Shown: positions 51,030-60,189, counted from the first letter of the stretch. The stretch: 64,000 nucleotides of DNA from an uncultured Algibacter sp. (GCA_947502405.1 CANMZT010000006.1:62001-126000), one strand, 5' to 3'. Notes: generated by a model from the letters alone, not told the origin. Numbers and translations: made by a program.

Positions 51030-51470
51030 ATGAAAAAAACAGCTCTCATTTCAATTGTATTTTTATTTACAATTAGCATATCCGCTCAAAGCAAAACTTT
51101 AAAAAATCAAATTGAAACCCAAAAACTCTCCAAAAAAGTTGCAGATTTATTTAATGACAATAAAATACCAGAATCCTTTCAAATCTTAGAGCAATACTGG
51201 CCACTTCCAAAAAACGAAATGGATGCGCTACAAGAAAAAACCATTAAATACATGAATATTTTAGAAACTCGCTTTGGTAAACGCTTAGGAGTTTTAAAAA
51301 TAAAAGATGAAAATATATCTGATATTGCACTTAGGGAAACATACATTATGAGGTATGCATACAGTGCCATTAGAATTGTTTTTACTTATTACAGAAGTGA
51401 AAATGGTTGGTTTGTAAATTCGTTTAAATGGGATGATTCATTTACTGAGGAGTTTGTAAAAACCAAATAA
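51030..51470 (+). CDS. Secreted protein of unknown function
   Basis: This 146-residue protein has a signal peptide (MKKTALISIVFLFTISISA, cleavage near QSKTL) and a mature alpha/beta domain with KKVADLFNDNKIPESFQILE, YWPLPKNEMDALQEKTIKYM and the closing RIVFTYYRSENGWFVNSFKW. It was not recognised as a known family. The last strand pair looks like that of small NTF2-like or cystatin-like folds. It lies 20 bp after the DUF2911 gene and 58 bp before meaB, so it may share the first gene's transcript. Confidence 0.6.
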   Translation: MKKTALISIVFLFTISISAQSKTLKNQIETQKLSKKVADLFNDNKIPESFQILEQYWPLPKNEMDALQEKTIKYMNILETRFGKRLGVLKIKDENISDIALRETYIMRYAYSAIRIVFTYYRSENGWFVNSFKWDDSFTEEFVKTK

Positions 51471-51528
51471 TTAAGTTGCGATTCCTCTTAAAATAAAATT
51501 GTAAATTTAGACAAACTTTCGTCTACAG

Positions 51529-52602
51529 GTGTCAAAGAAAAAAAAATCGGCTTTACAAGAACAAAAAGGCGTTTCTATTTCAGAAATCACAAACCAATCT
51601 TCTATAAATTCTATTCAACAAAAACGCAAGTCAAATATTGATGAAACCAAATTGGTAAATGCGCTTTTAAAGGAAGATATTACTGCATTAAGTAGAGCTA
51701 TAACATTGGTTGAAAGTAAAAACCCAAAACATAAAAACAAAGCTAGTAACATTTTAAAAGCATGTTTACCTCATGCCAACAACTCAATTAGGATTGGTAT
51801 TACAGGAGTTCCAGGTGTTGGAAAAAGCACGTTTATTGAAGCCTTTGGTAAACACTTAACCTCTAACGGAAAACGCATTGCCGTTTTAGCCATAGACCCA
51901 AGTAGTACCATAACCAAAGGCAGTATTCTTGGAGATAAAACTAGAATGGAAGATTTAGTTAAAGATAAAAATGCTTTCATTAGGCCATCAGCTTCTGGAG
52001 AATCTTTAGGCGGTGTAGCCAGAAAAACTAGAGAAACCATTATACTTTGCGAAGCGGCAGGATTTGATGTTATAATTATTGAAACTGTTGGTGTAGGACA
52101 AAGTGAAACTACGGTACATAGTATGGTTGATTTCTTTTTGTTATTAAAACTGGCTGGAGCTGGTGATGAGTTGCAAGGTATTAAACGAGGCATCATTGAA
52201 ATGGCTGATGCTATTGCGATTAATAAAGCAGATGGAGACAACCTAAAACAAGCCAAACTTGCCAAAGTAGAGTTTAATAGAGCACTTCATATGTATCCAG
52301 AAAAAGCATCAAACTGGCAACCCAAAGTTACACTTTGTAGTGCCCTTAAAAATGAAGGTGTTGATGATATTTGGAATATTATTTTAGAATATATTGAAAC
52401 TACCTCAACAAACAACTTTTTCAACAAAAAACGATATGAACAGAATAAGTTTTGGCTCATTCAAACCATAGAAGAACAATTGAAATCAGATTTCTTCAAC
52501 ACAGTAAAAATCAAAGAAGCATTAGAAGAACAGATTCAACTTATTGAAGAAAACAAAACGACTCCTTTTGCTGCTGCCGATTATTTACTAAGCCTTAAGT
52601 AA
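51529..52602 (+). CDS. meaB: MeaB-type GTPase (methylmalonyl-CoA mutase chaperone)
   Basis: This 357-residue G protein loads and protects the adenosylcobalamin of methylmalonyl-CoA mutase. The P-loop GITGVPGVGKSTFIEAFG is near 86-103, AIDPSSTITKGSILGDKTRM near 122-141, the ETVGVGQSE switch near 187-195, and NKADGDNL near 233 (NKxD). The N-terminal helical extension and the C-terminal dimerisation helix are present. It uses a GTG start; no closer ATG fits. The mutase genes are not in the window. It overlaps the convergent PAP2 gene by 15 bp. Confidence 0.95.
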   Translation: MSKKKKSALQEQKGVSISEITNQSSINSIQQKRKSNIDETKLVNALLKEDITALSRAITLVESKNPKHKNKASNILKACLPHANNSIRIGITGVPGVGKSTFIEAFGKHLTSNGKRIAVLAIDPSSTITKGSILGDKTRMEDLVKDKNAFIRPSASGESLGGVARKTRETIILCEAAGFDVIIIETVGVGQSETTVHSMVDFFLLLKLAGAGDELQGIKRGIIEMADAIAINKADGDNLKQAKLAKVEFNRALHMYPEKASNWQPKVTLCSALKNEGVDDIWNIILEYIETTSTNNFFNKKRYEQNKFWLIQTIEEQLKSDFFNTVKIKEALEEQIQLIEENKTTPFAAADYLLSLK

Positions 52603-53163
52603 TTGAAAACGCTTTAATAAATACTGGGTTAGTTTATAAAACATAAATCCTGAAATAGCACCAAAAGTCATTCCGCATAAAATATCTATAGGGTAATGTA
52701 CACCAACATAAATTCTACTGTAGGCCACAACTGCACTCCAAAACAATAAAATAAAAATTAAGTTTTTACAGTAAGGTTTTAACATTAAACCCGCAAAAAC
52801 AGCTGCAGCCATGGTGTTTGAAGAATGCCCAGAGAAAAACCCATATTTACCACATCGCACTGCAATAAAGCGTATTTGCTCTTCGAGTGCAGGTACACCA
52901 CATGGTCGCGGTCTCATAAATGTGCGCTTAAAAACATTAGTGATTTGGTCTGTAAACGTTACCATTAGAGCAATAATAATTATGAAAAACAATAATGGCT
53001 TGAATCCAAATTTCTTGTAAAACAAAAACAATAAAATAGCATATAATGGAGCAAAAGCGTATTTGTTAGTAATTACTAACCACAAATCATCCCAGGTAGA
53101 AGAACCTAAATTATTTAATAAAATAAAAAGTTCAGTATCGTATTCTAGAAGTTGCTCTATCAT
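52588..53163 (-). CDS. PAP2-family membrane phosphatase
   Basis: This 191-residue protein has five to six membrane segments and the three PAP2 motifs: KRTFMRPRPCGVP near 83-95 (KxxxxxxRP), GFFSGHSSNTMAAA near 114 (PSGH-type, here FSGH) and YSRIYVGVHYPIDILCG near 149 (SRxxxxxHxxxD). It likely dephosphorylates lipid substrates such as undecaprenyl-PP or phosphatidylglycerol-P on the periplasmic side. It shares 15 bp with meaB on the opposite strand and follows a 75-residue protein gene by 3 bp. Confidence 0.9.
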   Translation of the reverse strand: MIEQLLEYDTELFILLNNLGSSTWDDLWLVITNKYAFAPLYAILLFLFYKKFGFKPLLFFIIIIALMVTFTDQITNVFKRTFMRPRPCGVPALEEQIRFIAVRCGKYGFFSGHSSNTMAAAVFAGLMLKPYCKNLIFILLFWSAVVAYSRIYVGVHYPIDILCGMTFGAISGFMFYKLTQYLLKRFQLLKA

Positions 53164-53166
53164 ATT

Positions 53167-53394
53167 TTATTCATTGTATTTAGCAACCTCACTATCATAA
53201 AATTCGGTAGCTTCCTTTATGGCATTTTCCGTTTCAGTTTCCAATTCTTTCTGATCTTCAGCATCAAAATCTTCAAACCATTCTACATCATCATTTTCAA
53301 GATTAATAATAAACCTAGGAAACTCCGTATGAATCACATAAATAGCATTCGGAAATTCTGTGTTATCACCTAAAATAAACTTTGGAAGACTCAT
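53167..53394 (-). CDS. Small conserved acidic protein
   Basis: This 75-residue protein begins MSLPKFILGDNTEFPNAIYV and ends in an acidic helix DAEDQKELETETENAIKEAT. It has a beta-strand pattern in the first half and no signal or membrane segment. No domain was recognised; similar short proteins are familiar from flavobacterial genomes (recollection only). Its gene lies 3 bp before the PAP2 gene on the same strand, so the two are likely co-transcribed. The reverse frame over the same bases is low-complexity and is rejected. Confidence 0.65.
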   Translation of the reverse strand: MSLPKFILGDNTEFPNAIYVIHTEFPRFIINLENDDVEWFEDFDAEDQKELETETENAIKEATEFYDSEVAKYNE

Positions 53395-53472
53395 TTTGTT
53401 ATAGTTTAAAGTGTCTAAAATTATAAATACTTAAAGTTGTTCTTACTCGAATGAATATTCAAATCTAGTTGC

Positions 53473-53826
53473 TTATAGCTTATTAGCAACGGATGTAAAA
53501 ATAGCTAAAAGTTCTTTGGCTTCAATTCTTAATTGAGAAATATTAGCAGAGTTTGATAATTGCATTTTCTCAATAATTTCTAGCCAATAATCTGTTTCAC
53601 TTGATTCGGCTAAACTTATCTTAATTTTATTTTTAAAATCTTTAGGACTTCTAGACCTGTTCGCTTCTCTATAATTAGCTCCTATACTTGTACCTGATCT
53701 TGATATTTGATTCCTTAAAACTAAAGATTCTGGTGTGTTAGGAAGACTTCCTGAAAGCTTAAGAACTTCAATAGCAAATTCGATTGTTCTCTTTTCTAAA
53801 ACTTGAGCAAACTCTTTATTAGTCAT
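53473..53826 (-). CDS. Four-helix-bundle protein (S23-type)
   Basis: This 117-residue protein belongs to the four-helix-bundle/S23 ribosomal-insert protein family. TIEFAIEVLKLSGSLPNTPE near 14-33, LRNQISRSGTSIGANYREAN near 43-62 (the conserved RSxxSIxANxxE motif), DFKNKIKISLAESSETDYWL near 68-87 and the final helix are all present. Homologues occur within rRNA insertions and as free-standing genes; their function is unclear. It is full-length, in contrast to the remnant at 14562. Confidence 0.88.
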   Translation of the reverse strand: MTNKEFAQVLEKRTIEFAIEVLKLSGSLPNTPESLVLRNQISRSGTSIGANYREANRSRSPKDFKNKIKISLAESSETDYWLEIIEKMQLSNSANISQLRIEAKELLAIFTSVANKL

Positions 53827-53860
53827 GTTTTTAAACTTTAAATACTTAAGATACTTTAGC

Positions 53861-55240
53861 TCACTTTGAACTTTTTTGGATTAACCTTTTAGTCAAATAG
53901 TTAAACCTTATATATAATAAAATTGCTGCGGTAGTTAAACCTGCTAATAAACCCAACCAGATTCCAAAACTACCATAAGCGCCTTCTTTTCCCAAAAACC
54001 AACTTACAGGAAATCCAATTAACCAATACGAAACAAAAGTTATTAAAGTTGGTATTTTTACGTCTTGTAAGCCACGAAGGGCTCCTAATACAAGTACCTG
54101 TATACTATCACTTATTTGAAAAATAGCCGCTGCAATTAATAGTTTTGAAGCAATACCAACCACTTGCATATTATCAGTTAGGTTTTCAGCATCATCATAA
54201 TCCACATATATTTTTGGTAAATAATCATGAAACACAAAAAATATTATTGCAAAACCAAAGGCTAATAATGTTCCCATAAAGAATAATGAAAAAGCTATTC
54301 TTCTAAGCTCAAAATACGCTTTTAAACCCTTTTGATTTCCAACACGTATCATAGCCGCTACACTAAGTCCCATAGCGACCATAAATGTCATAGAGCTTAA
54401 ATTTAAAGCAATTTGATTTGCTGCTTGCGGGTTTTTACCCAACAAACCACTTAACCAAATAGCAGCTGTAAAAATCGCCACTTCAAAAAACATCTGCATC
54501 GCACTAGGAGCTCCTAAGTTGACGATTTTTTTTATCATTAAACTGTCTAGTACAAAAAACTTAATATTAGTAACAAATGCTCTCGATTTTTCTTTACCCT
54601 TAAGTAAAAACCATAAATAAAGAACCATTATAACTCTTGATGCTAATGTACCGTAAGCAGCACCAACGATATCCAATTCGGGAAAACCAAACTTCCCAAA
54701 AATCAATATATAGTTTAAAATGATATTAACAATATTTCCAATTAAAGTGGCATACATTGGATACTTTGTCATGGATAAACCATCGCTAAACTGCTTAAAC
54801 CCTTGAAAAATTATTAACGGAATTAATGAAACAGCTACTAAATCTAGATAAGGAATTGCTAATTCTACAACCTCAACTGGTTGTTTCATTAAATACATTA
54901 AGGGTTTTGCAAGAAAAACTAATAAAAAAAGTAATACGCCTAAAACAGTACAAAGAAATAATCCATGTTTAAAGGATGATTTTCCTTTTATGAAGTCTTT
55001 GGCAGCATCCGCTTCAGCAACTAAAGGTGTAATAGCTGTAGAAAAACCAATACCCAAAGACATTGCTATAAACATGAAACTATTACCTAAAGAAACTGCA
55101 GCAAGTTCAGCAGTTCCTAGTTGCCCAACCATAATATTATCAATAAAACTGACAAAAGTATGCCCCAACATTCCAAGCATCACAGGTGAGGCTAATTGCC
55201 AATTATATTTGAATTCTTTAGTGTAGTTTGAAAAATGCAT
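53861..55240 (-). CDS. MATE-family efflux transporter
   Basis: This 459-residue inner-membrane protein has about 12 hydrophobic segments arranged in two halves. Family elements are LASPVMLGMLGHTFVSFIDN near 16-35, MVGQLGTAELAAVSLGNSFM near 37-56, GIGFSTAITPLVAEADA near 63, ISDSIQVLVLGALRGLQDVK near 385 and TFVSYWLIGFPVSW. It expels cationic drugs or metabolites in exchange for Na+ or H+. It has a perfect -7 box 5 bp upstream of its ATG, so the mRNA may be nearly leaderless. Confidence 0.93.
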   Translation of the reverse strand: MHFSNYTKEFKYNWQLASPVMLGMLGHTFVSFIDNIMVGQLGTAELAAVSLGNSFMFIAMSLGIGFSTAITPLVAEADAAKDFIKGKSSFKHGLFLCTVLGVLLFLLVFLAKPLMYLMKQPVEVVELAIPYLDLVAVSLIPLIIFQGFKQFSDGLSMTKYPMYATLIGNIVNIILNYILIFGKFGFPELDIVGAAYGTLASRVIMVLYLWFLLKGKEKSRAFVTNIKFFVLDSLMIKKIVNLGAPSAMQMFFEVAIFTAAIWLSGLLGKNPQAANQIALNLSSMTFMVAMGLSVAAMIRVGNQKGLKAYFELRRIAFSLFFMGTLLAFGFAIIFFVFHDYLPKIYVDYDDAENLTDNMQVVGIASKLLIAAAIFQISDSIQVLVLGALRGLQDVKIPTLITFVSYWLIGFPVSWFLGKEGAYGSFGIWLGLLAGLTTAAILLYIRFNYLTKRLIQKSSK

Positions 55241-55244
55241 TGCG

Positions 55245-55252
55245 CAAAAGTA
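55245..55252 (-). promoter_or_regulatory. Candidate -7 box for the MATE gene
   Basis: Minus-strand TACTTTTG ends 5 bp before the ATG at 55240. A start site at the usual distance would fall at or next to the start codon. No -33 TTG is visible. Confidence 0.4.
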
Positions 55253-55365
55253 ATATTTAGCTTTTATCTTTTAAGAATTTGTAATTAATCTTTTTGCTTG
55301 GACTAATTATTAACAAATGTTAATAATTATTTGTAATTTAGTAATAGCGTTTTGTAGTAATATAT

Positions 55366-55498
55366 TACATTCGCAGCGTTCCAAATCGATCTCCCTAGTA
55401 GTTAATAGCGAGTAGGAACACTTAGCTTTATTTATAGGGATAAAAATTAGCGCTAGGTTTCTAAATGAAAAGGAGGAAATTTATTTTCCTCCTTTTTT
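55366..55498 (+). ncRNA. Candidate structured small RNA
   Basis: The 279-bp gap between the MATE gene and the flavin oxidoreductase gene is noncoding but not featureless. TACATTCG (55366-55373) resembles a -7 box with one mismatch. GTTCC (55378-55382) can pair with GGAAC (55415-55419), and TCCCTA (55392-55397) in its loop with TAGGGA (55435-55440) outside, which would make an H-type pseudoknot. A strong terminator follows. The transcript would be about 110 nt. No known RNA family was recognised. Confidence 0.35.
55469..55498. terminator. Intrinsic terminator, both strands
   Basis: AAAGGAGGAAA (55469-55479) and TTTCCTCCTTT (55485-55495) with a T run on the plus side and a shorter one on the minus side. 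It may end the minus-strand transcript of the gene at 55520 and, on the plus strand, the candidate small RNA. Confidence 0.8.
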
Positions 55499-55519
55499 AA
55501 TTCATTTTTTTTACAAATT

Positions 55520-56461
55520 TCAGAGTTGAGACACAGCTTGTTTTGCTTCTACAAACTCCTCAATAATATCTTTTACTATTAAAGACACAGGCTTTATGTC
55601 ATGTATTAAACCCGAAATTTGTCCTATTTCTAACTCACCTTTATTTAAATCACCTTCAAACATTCCACGTTTGGCCCTCGCCCTACCCAATAGTTCTTTT
55701 AGTTGTTCAACTGTTGGAGCAGATTTGTATAAATCTTGAATTTGATTATAAAAATCATTTTTAATTAAACGTACTGGGGCTAGCTCCTTTAACGTAAGTT
55801 GTGTATCGCCTTCCTTGGACTCTACAACCATATTTTTAAAATCTATATGTGCTGAACTTTCTTCACTTGCTACAAATCTACTTCCTATTTGTACACCATC
55901 TGCTCCTAAAACCATAGTAGCCAACATTGCTTTTCCGGTGGCTATACCTCCAGCTGCAATTAAAGGAATCTTAATATGCTCTTTGACCATTGGAATTAAG
56001 GTTAGTGTTGTTGTTTCATCTCTTCCATTATGACCTCCAGCTTCAAATCCCTCTGCAACTATAGCATCAACACCAGCTTCTTGCGCTTTTAATGCAAACT
56101 TTACACTACTCACTACATGCACTACAGTTATACCTTGTTCTTGTAACCAATTTGTCCATGTTTTTGGATTTCCAGCAGAAGTGAATACGATTTTCACCCC
56201 CTCTTCTACTATAATATCCATAATCTCTTTGATATTAGGATATAACATTGGAACATTTACACCAAATGGGCTGTCGGTTGCTTTTTTACACTTTTGAATG
56301 TGCTCTCTCAATACTTCGGGATACATAGAACCTGCACCAATGAGACCTAAAATACCTGAGTTACTAGCAGCTGAAGCTAATCGCCAACCACTATTCCATA
56401 TCATTCCTGCTTGGATAATAGGATACTCAATATTGAATAAATTAGTTATTCTATTTGTCAT
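55520..56461 (-). CDS. NPD/FabK-type flavin oxidoreductase (nitronate monooxygenase family)
   Basis: This 313-residue FMN-dependent TIM-barrel protein has the family start FNIEYPIIQAGMIWNSGWRL, SNSGILGLIGAGSMYPEVLR, PFGVNVPMLYPN near 72, EGFEAGGHNGRDETTTLTLI near 138 with the conserved His, AAGGIATGKAMLATMVLGAD near 172 and GVQIGSRFVASEESSAH near 193. Such enzymes act as nitronate monooxygenases, enoyl-ACP reductases (FabK) or quinone reductases; the sequence alone does not decide. It lies 22 bp downstream of mnmA on the same strand. Confidence 0.87.
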   Translation of the reverse strand: MTNRITNLFNIEYPIIQAGMIWNSGWRLASAASNSGILGLIGAGSMYPEVLREHIQKCKKATDSPFGVNVPMLYPNIKEIMDIIVEEGVKIVFTSAGNPKTWTNWLQEQGITVVHVVSSVKFALKAQEAGVDAIVAEGFEAGGHNGRDETTTLTLIPMVKEHIKIPLIAAGGIATGKAMLATMVLGADGVQIGSRFVASEESSAHIDFKNMVVESKEGDTQLTLKELAPVRLIKNDFYNQIQDLYKSAPTVEQLKELLGRARAKRGMFEGDLNKGELEIGQISGLIHDIKPVSLIVKDIIEEFVEAKQAVSQL

Positions 56462-56483
56462 TAAATTTTAAATATGATAATAA

Positions 56484-57671
56484 TTATGAAATTACTCCCG
56501 AACCAATAAGTTCATCATCAACATACCAAGCTACAAACTGACCTTCTGCCATTGCTGACTGAAATTCTTCAAACTCAACATACATACCGCTGTCAACTTT
56601 ATGTAATTTAGCTTTTTGTAAAGATTGTCTGTATCTAATTCTAGCCATAACTTCCATAGTGGCATCTAAATGAAGTTTTAAATCTTCTCTTACCCAATGT
56701 AATTCTTCATTAGACACGAATAATGCCTTTTTTAAAAGTCCTGGATGTTCTTTTCCTTGACCTGTATAAATCACATTTTCTTTTACATCAGTATCAATTA
56801 CAAATAAAGGTTCTATTGTTCCTCCAACCCCAAGGCCTTTTCTTTGTCCTTTTGTAAAGTAATGAGCACCTTGATGTTTACCTACAACTTTACCTAAATC
56901 TACTTTATAATTTATTTTACGTGATAAATACTCTAATTTTTCTTCTTCAGAATTAAAATCAAGTTTAACATCATTATATATGTCTTCTTCTTTAGAAATT
57001 TCAACAATAACACCTTCTTTAGGTTTTAATTGTTGCTGTAAAAAATCAGGTAGTTTTACCTTACCAATAAAACACAACCCTTGAGAATCTTTTTTATCCG
57101 CAGTAACCAAATCTAATTTAGTAGCAATATCTCTTACTTCAGGTTTTGTTAACTCTCCTATGGGAAATAAAGATTTAGCCAATTGTTGTTGAGATAACTG
57201 ACAAAGAAAATAAGACTGATCTTTATTTTCATCAACACCTGCCAAAAGTCTGTAAATCTTTTTATTATTTTTTTCAATTACACCTTTCCTACAATAATGA
57301 CCTGTTGCTACGTAATCTGCACCAAGTTCTAATGCTATATTGAGAAAAACATCAAACTTAATCTCTCTGTTGCATAAAACATCAGGATTGGGCGTTCTCC
57401 CTTTTTCATATTCATTGAACATATAATTAGCAATACGCTCCTTATATTGCTCACTTAAATCAACAGTTTGAAATGGAATTCCTAATTTTTCAGCTACTAA
57501 CATAGCATCATTACTATCATCTAACCAAGGGCACTCATCAGATATAGTTACAGAATCATCATGCCAGTTTTTCATAAACAAGCCAATAACCTCATAACCT
57601 TGCTGCTTTAATAAATAAGCAGCAACACTAGAATCTACCCCACCAGAAAGTCCGATAATTACACGTTTCAT
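56484..57671 (-). CDS. mnmA: tRNA 2-thiouridylase MnmA
   Basis: This 395-residue enzyme puts the 2-thio group on U34 of Lys, Glu and Gln tRNAs. The PP-loop [20 protein letters not shown] is near 4-23, the first catalytic Cys in [14 protein letters not shown] near 96-109, the second in [16 protein letters not shown] near 209-224, and [11 protein letters not shown] near 280. The Bacteroidetes form includes a short insertion ([20 protein letters not shown]), which makes it longer than the E. coli enzyme (368). The promoter box TATCTTTG lies 18 bp upstream. Confidence 0.95.
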   Translation of the reverse strand: MKRVIIGLSGGVDSSVAAYLLKQQGYEVIGLFMKNWHDDSVTISDECPWLDDSNDAMLVAEKLGIPFQTVDLSEQYKERIANYMFNEYEKGRTPNPDVLCNREIKFDVFLNIALELGADYVATGHYCRKGVIEKNNKKIYRLLAGVDENKDQSYFLCQLSQQQLAKSLFPIGELTKPEVRDIATKLDLVTADKKDSQGLCFIGKVKLPDFLQQQLKPKEGVIVEISKEEDIYNDVKLDFNSEEEKLEYLSRKINYKVDLGKVVGKHQGAHYFTKGQRKGLGVGGTIEPLFVIDTDVKENVIYTGQGKEHPGLLKKALFVSNEELHWVREDLKLHLDATMEVMARIRYRQSLQKAKLHKVDSGMYVEFEEFQSAMAEGQFVAWYVDDELIGSGVIS

Positions 57672-57688
57672 GCTAAAAAATTAGGATA

Positions 57689-57696
57689 CAAAGATA
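57689..57696 (-). promoter_or_regulatory. Candidate -7 box for mnmA
   Basis: Minus-strand TATCTTTG fits TAnnTTTG; predicted leader about 11 nt. No -33 TTG at standard spacing. Confidence 0.45.
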
Positions 57697-57798
57697 CATA
57701 TTATAACATGATATTTATTAGCGACTAGATTTTAAAAACATCGATGAAACACACTTTTGTTTAATTTTAACTTAATTTTATTAAACATTATTAGGTTT

Positions 57799-57832
57799 TT
57801 TGTTTAACTAATCATTATTTTTGTTAAACAAA
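57799..57832 (+). promoter_or_regulatory. Perfect inverted repeat upstream of the FAS1 lipoprotein gene
   Basis: TTTGTTTAAC (57799-57808) and GTTAAACAAA (57823-57832) are exact inverted repeats 14 nt apart. A TATTTTTG -7-type box (57816-57823) lies between and partly inside them, so a protein bound here would cover the promoter. The ATG follows 21 bp after the repeat. Confidence 0.5.
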
Positions 57833-57853
57833 TAGTAACTAATAAATAAAAAA

Positions 57854-59254
57854 ATGAAAGTATTTAGAAACCTTAAAAATTTATCTTTCCTATTTTTAGG
57901 ATTGATTTTAATGACCTCTTGTAGTAACGACGATGATAATTCAGTTGATTTCGTGCCTACTAACAGTATTGTTGAACTTGCACAATCTACTCCACAATTA
58001 TCAAGTTTAGTAACTGCTCTTACCAAGTACCCTGATTTAGTTAGTTTATTAAGTAATGACGGTACTTATACGGTTTTTGCTCCTAATAATGATGCTTTTA
58101 CTGCATTATTGGGTGCTATTGGACAAACGTCAATTGATGATATTCCAGAAGATGTATTAAAAAGTGTATTACAGCATCATGTATATACATCTGCTGCTCT
58201 TCAAGCTAGTCAAGTTACCTCTGGAACTATAACCATGGCTGGTGGTGAATCAGTTGAAATTGTGTCTGATGAAAATGGAGTTACCGTTGGAAATGCAACA
58301 GTAATTGCTATTGATGGAATTGGTACAAATGGTGTTGTGCATGTAGTTGATAGTGTAATTGTACCTCCTTCGATGCTACCAATAGTAGGAACAATTGTTG
58401 CACCTGCGTACTTTAATAAAGATTTCACAACACTTATTGCTGCTGTTTTGGCTGCTGACCCTAGTGTATTAGAATTACTTTTAAGTAATGGTCCTGATGG
58501 AAATGGATTAACTTTATTTGCTCCTACGAATGATGCTTTTGCTGCTGCAGGTATTACAGATGTTAATGGTGCAGATGCTATTTTAGCATATCATCTTGTT
58601 AATGGAACAGTAATGCAAGCTATGTTGCCAGACTCTGGTATTGCTGCTGCTGAAGTTCCTACATTAAATGGAGAAAACATTTATGTTACTAATGCAGGTG
58701 GAGCGGTTTCAATTAATGGAACAACCACGGTTACAGCAACGGATATTGCAGGCTCAAATGGTGTAGTGCATGTAATTGATAGAACTTTAATACCACCTAC
58801 AAACACTATTAATGATATAGTAGCAAGTCTTGCTGGAGGTAATCCTGCAGAATTCACAATGTTAGCTGCTGCATTAGGTAGAGCTGGTTTAGGTGATACG
58901 TTTGGTACAGCTGGTCCATTTACTGTATTTGCACCAACTGACGCTGCATTTATGGCTGCTGGTTTTCCAGATGTTGCTTCAATAAACGCTGCTGACCCAG
59001 AAACTTTAGCTGGAATTCTAACACATCACGTAGTGCAACCAAATGTATATATATTTTCAACTGATTTAACAGACGATTTAGAAGCTCCTATGCTGAATGG
59101 ACAAAATGTAACTATAGATTTAGATACCTTAACTATTCAAGATGCAGCTGGATCTCCAACTCCTGCTGGTTTAGTACCTACATTATTAAATGTTCATGCA
59201 ACTAATGGTGTTGTTCATGTAATAGATAGAGTATTACTACCTGCTGATAATTAA
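57854..59254 (+). CDS. Lipoprotein with three fasciclin (FAS1) domains
   Basis: This 466-residue protein begins with a lipoprotein signal (FLFLGLILMTSCSNDDD, Cys23). Three FAS1 domains follow (about 35-170, 178-315 and 318-464). Each has the H1 box (TVFAPNNDAFTAL, TLFAPTNDAFAAAG, TVFAPTDAAFMAAG) and the H2 box with NGVVHVVDSVIVPP, NGVVHVIDRTLIPP and NGVVHVIDRVLLPA, together with YH or HH motifs in between. FAS1 proteins mediate adhesion at the cell surface or in biofilms. It has its own terminator and an unusual inverted repeat over its presumed promoter. Confidence 0.93.
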   Translation: MKVFRNLKNLSFLFLGLILMTSCSNDDDNSVDFVPTNSIVELAQSTPQLSSLVTALTKYPDLVSLLSNDGTYTVFAPNNDAFTALLGAIGQTSIDDIPEDVLKSVLQHHVYTSAALQASQVTSGTITMAGGESVEIVSDENGVTVGNATVIAIDGIGTNGVVHVVDSVIVPPSMLPIVGTIVAPAYFNKDFTTLIAAVLAADPSVLELLLSNGPDGNGLTLFAPTNDAFAAAGITDVNGADAILAYHLVNGTVMQAMLPDSGIAAAEVPTLNGENIYVTNAGGAVSINGTTTVTATDIAGSNGVVHVIDRTLIPPTNTINDIVASLAGGNPAEFTMLAAALGRAGLGDTFGTAGPFTVFAPTDAAFMAAGFPDVASINAADPETLAGILTHHVVQPNVYIFSTDLTDDLEAPMLNGQNVTIDLDTLTIQDAAGSPTPAGLVPTLLNVHATNGVVHVIDRVLLPADN

Positions 59255-59324
59255 AAAATTAGTTTGGTTTGTTGATTGTAGGCAACCATTTAGTATTCCC
59301 ACTAAAGATTGTCTATGAAAAAGG

Positions 59325-59352
59325 CGCCTTAAGAAATTAAGGCGTTTTTTTT
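59325..59352. terminator. Bidirectional terminator between FAS1 and MORN-type genes
   Basis: CGCCTTAA (59325-59332), loop GAAA, TTAAGGCG (59337-59344), then eight T; on the other strand five T follow. The stop codon of the MORN-type gene lies within the stem. Confidence 0.85.
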
Positions 59353-60041
59353 ATGCGTTTGGGTTTATAGGAGAAGTCCTTTTCTTTAATCAATTTATTA
59401 TTTTCATAGTACTTCCAAACACCATCTTTTTTTCCTCTTTTATAAACACCTTCAGAAAGTAATTCACCTTTTGGATTATAAAATTTTGCTAATCCATGCA
59501 ATTCATCACCTACGTACATATATTTTTTTAGTAAAACACCCTTTACAGAATACCAAAAAGATTCGCCTTCAAGCTTACCATTTACATAGTTTTTCTTTTC
59601 TGTAACTTGTCCATTCGGATAATATACTAAACGCTCACCTTCTAATGCACCGTTATTATTATAAGTTTCTAAAGTAAGTAGTTTATCAGAGTTTTTTTGA
59701 TAATATTTCCAAGTACCAATGTATGTTTTACCATCCATTTTTCCTTCACTAATCACTTTTCCATTTGAAGCCAAAAACTTCACCTCAGCTATATTATCAT
59801 TTTCATTAAACAATTTAGTTGCACTTAAAATAGCTTTATTTTTATATGCCTTGTAAAACTTGAATAACCCAACCTCTTTCCCATGGGTAAACTGACCTTC
59901 ATACCTTAAAATATTGGTCTCTTCATAATGTTTTTTCCATTTACCATGACGTTTTCCATTACTATCAAACTCATTAATACCTTGAGCAAAAACCAAATTG
60001 CTAAGTATTATTAAAAAGAATACACTATAAAATCTTTTCAT
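59337..60041 (-). CDS. Secreted MORN-repeat protein (YwqK-like)
   Basis: This 234-residue protein has a signal peptide (FYSVFFLIILSNLVFAQ) and about eight repeats of the MORN/YwqK type: GKRHGKWKKHYEET, GQFTHGKEVGLFKFYKAYK, GKMDGKTYIGTWKYYQKN, GALEGERLVYYPNGQVTEKK, GKLEGESFWYSVKGVLLKK, HGLAKFYNPKGELLSEG and GKKDGVWKYYENNKLIKEK. Proteins of this type are often called YwqK-family antitoxins, but the signal peptide here and the lack of a toxin gene nearby argue against that role. They may bind lipid or glycan surfaces. It lies upstream of yidC's 3' end on the same strand. Confidence 0.8.
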   Translation of the reverse strand: MKRFYSVFFLIILSNLVFAQGINEFDSNGKRHGKWKKHYEETNILRYEGQFTHGKEVGLFKFYKAYKNKAILSATKLFNENDNIAEVKFLASNGKVISEGKMDGKTYIGTWKYYQKNSDKLLTLETYNNNGALEGERLVYYPNGQVTEKKNYVNGKLEGESFWYSVKGVLLKKYMYVGDELHGLAKFYNPKGELLSEGVYKRGKKDGVWKYYENNKLIKEKDFSYKPKRIKKTP

Positions 60042-60189
60042 TTTTATGTTATGTTAATCGCTTTCGCGGAAGTTATCTTAATTATACTCTAATTGCATAT
60101 AACAAAAAAGCTGCCAAAATATTTTATTGACAGCTTTATATATTTATTTAAATCAAGACCTTTCGATTATACGCAAGGTAAAGTATTAA

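Noticed and set aside
51771-52265. 164-codon antisense frame inside meaB
   Set aside because: A shadow of the well-conserved meaB frame; no independent support.
59337-60041. Antitoxin of a toxin-antitoxin pair
   Set aside because: The YwqK name would suggest it, but the protein has a signal peptide and no toxin-like partner gene is adjacent.
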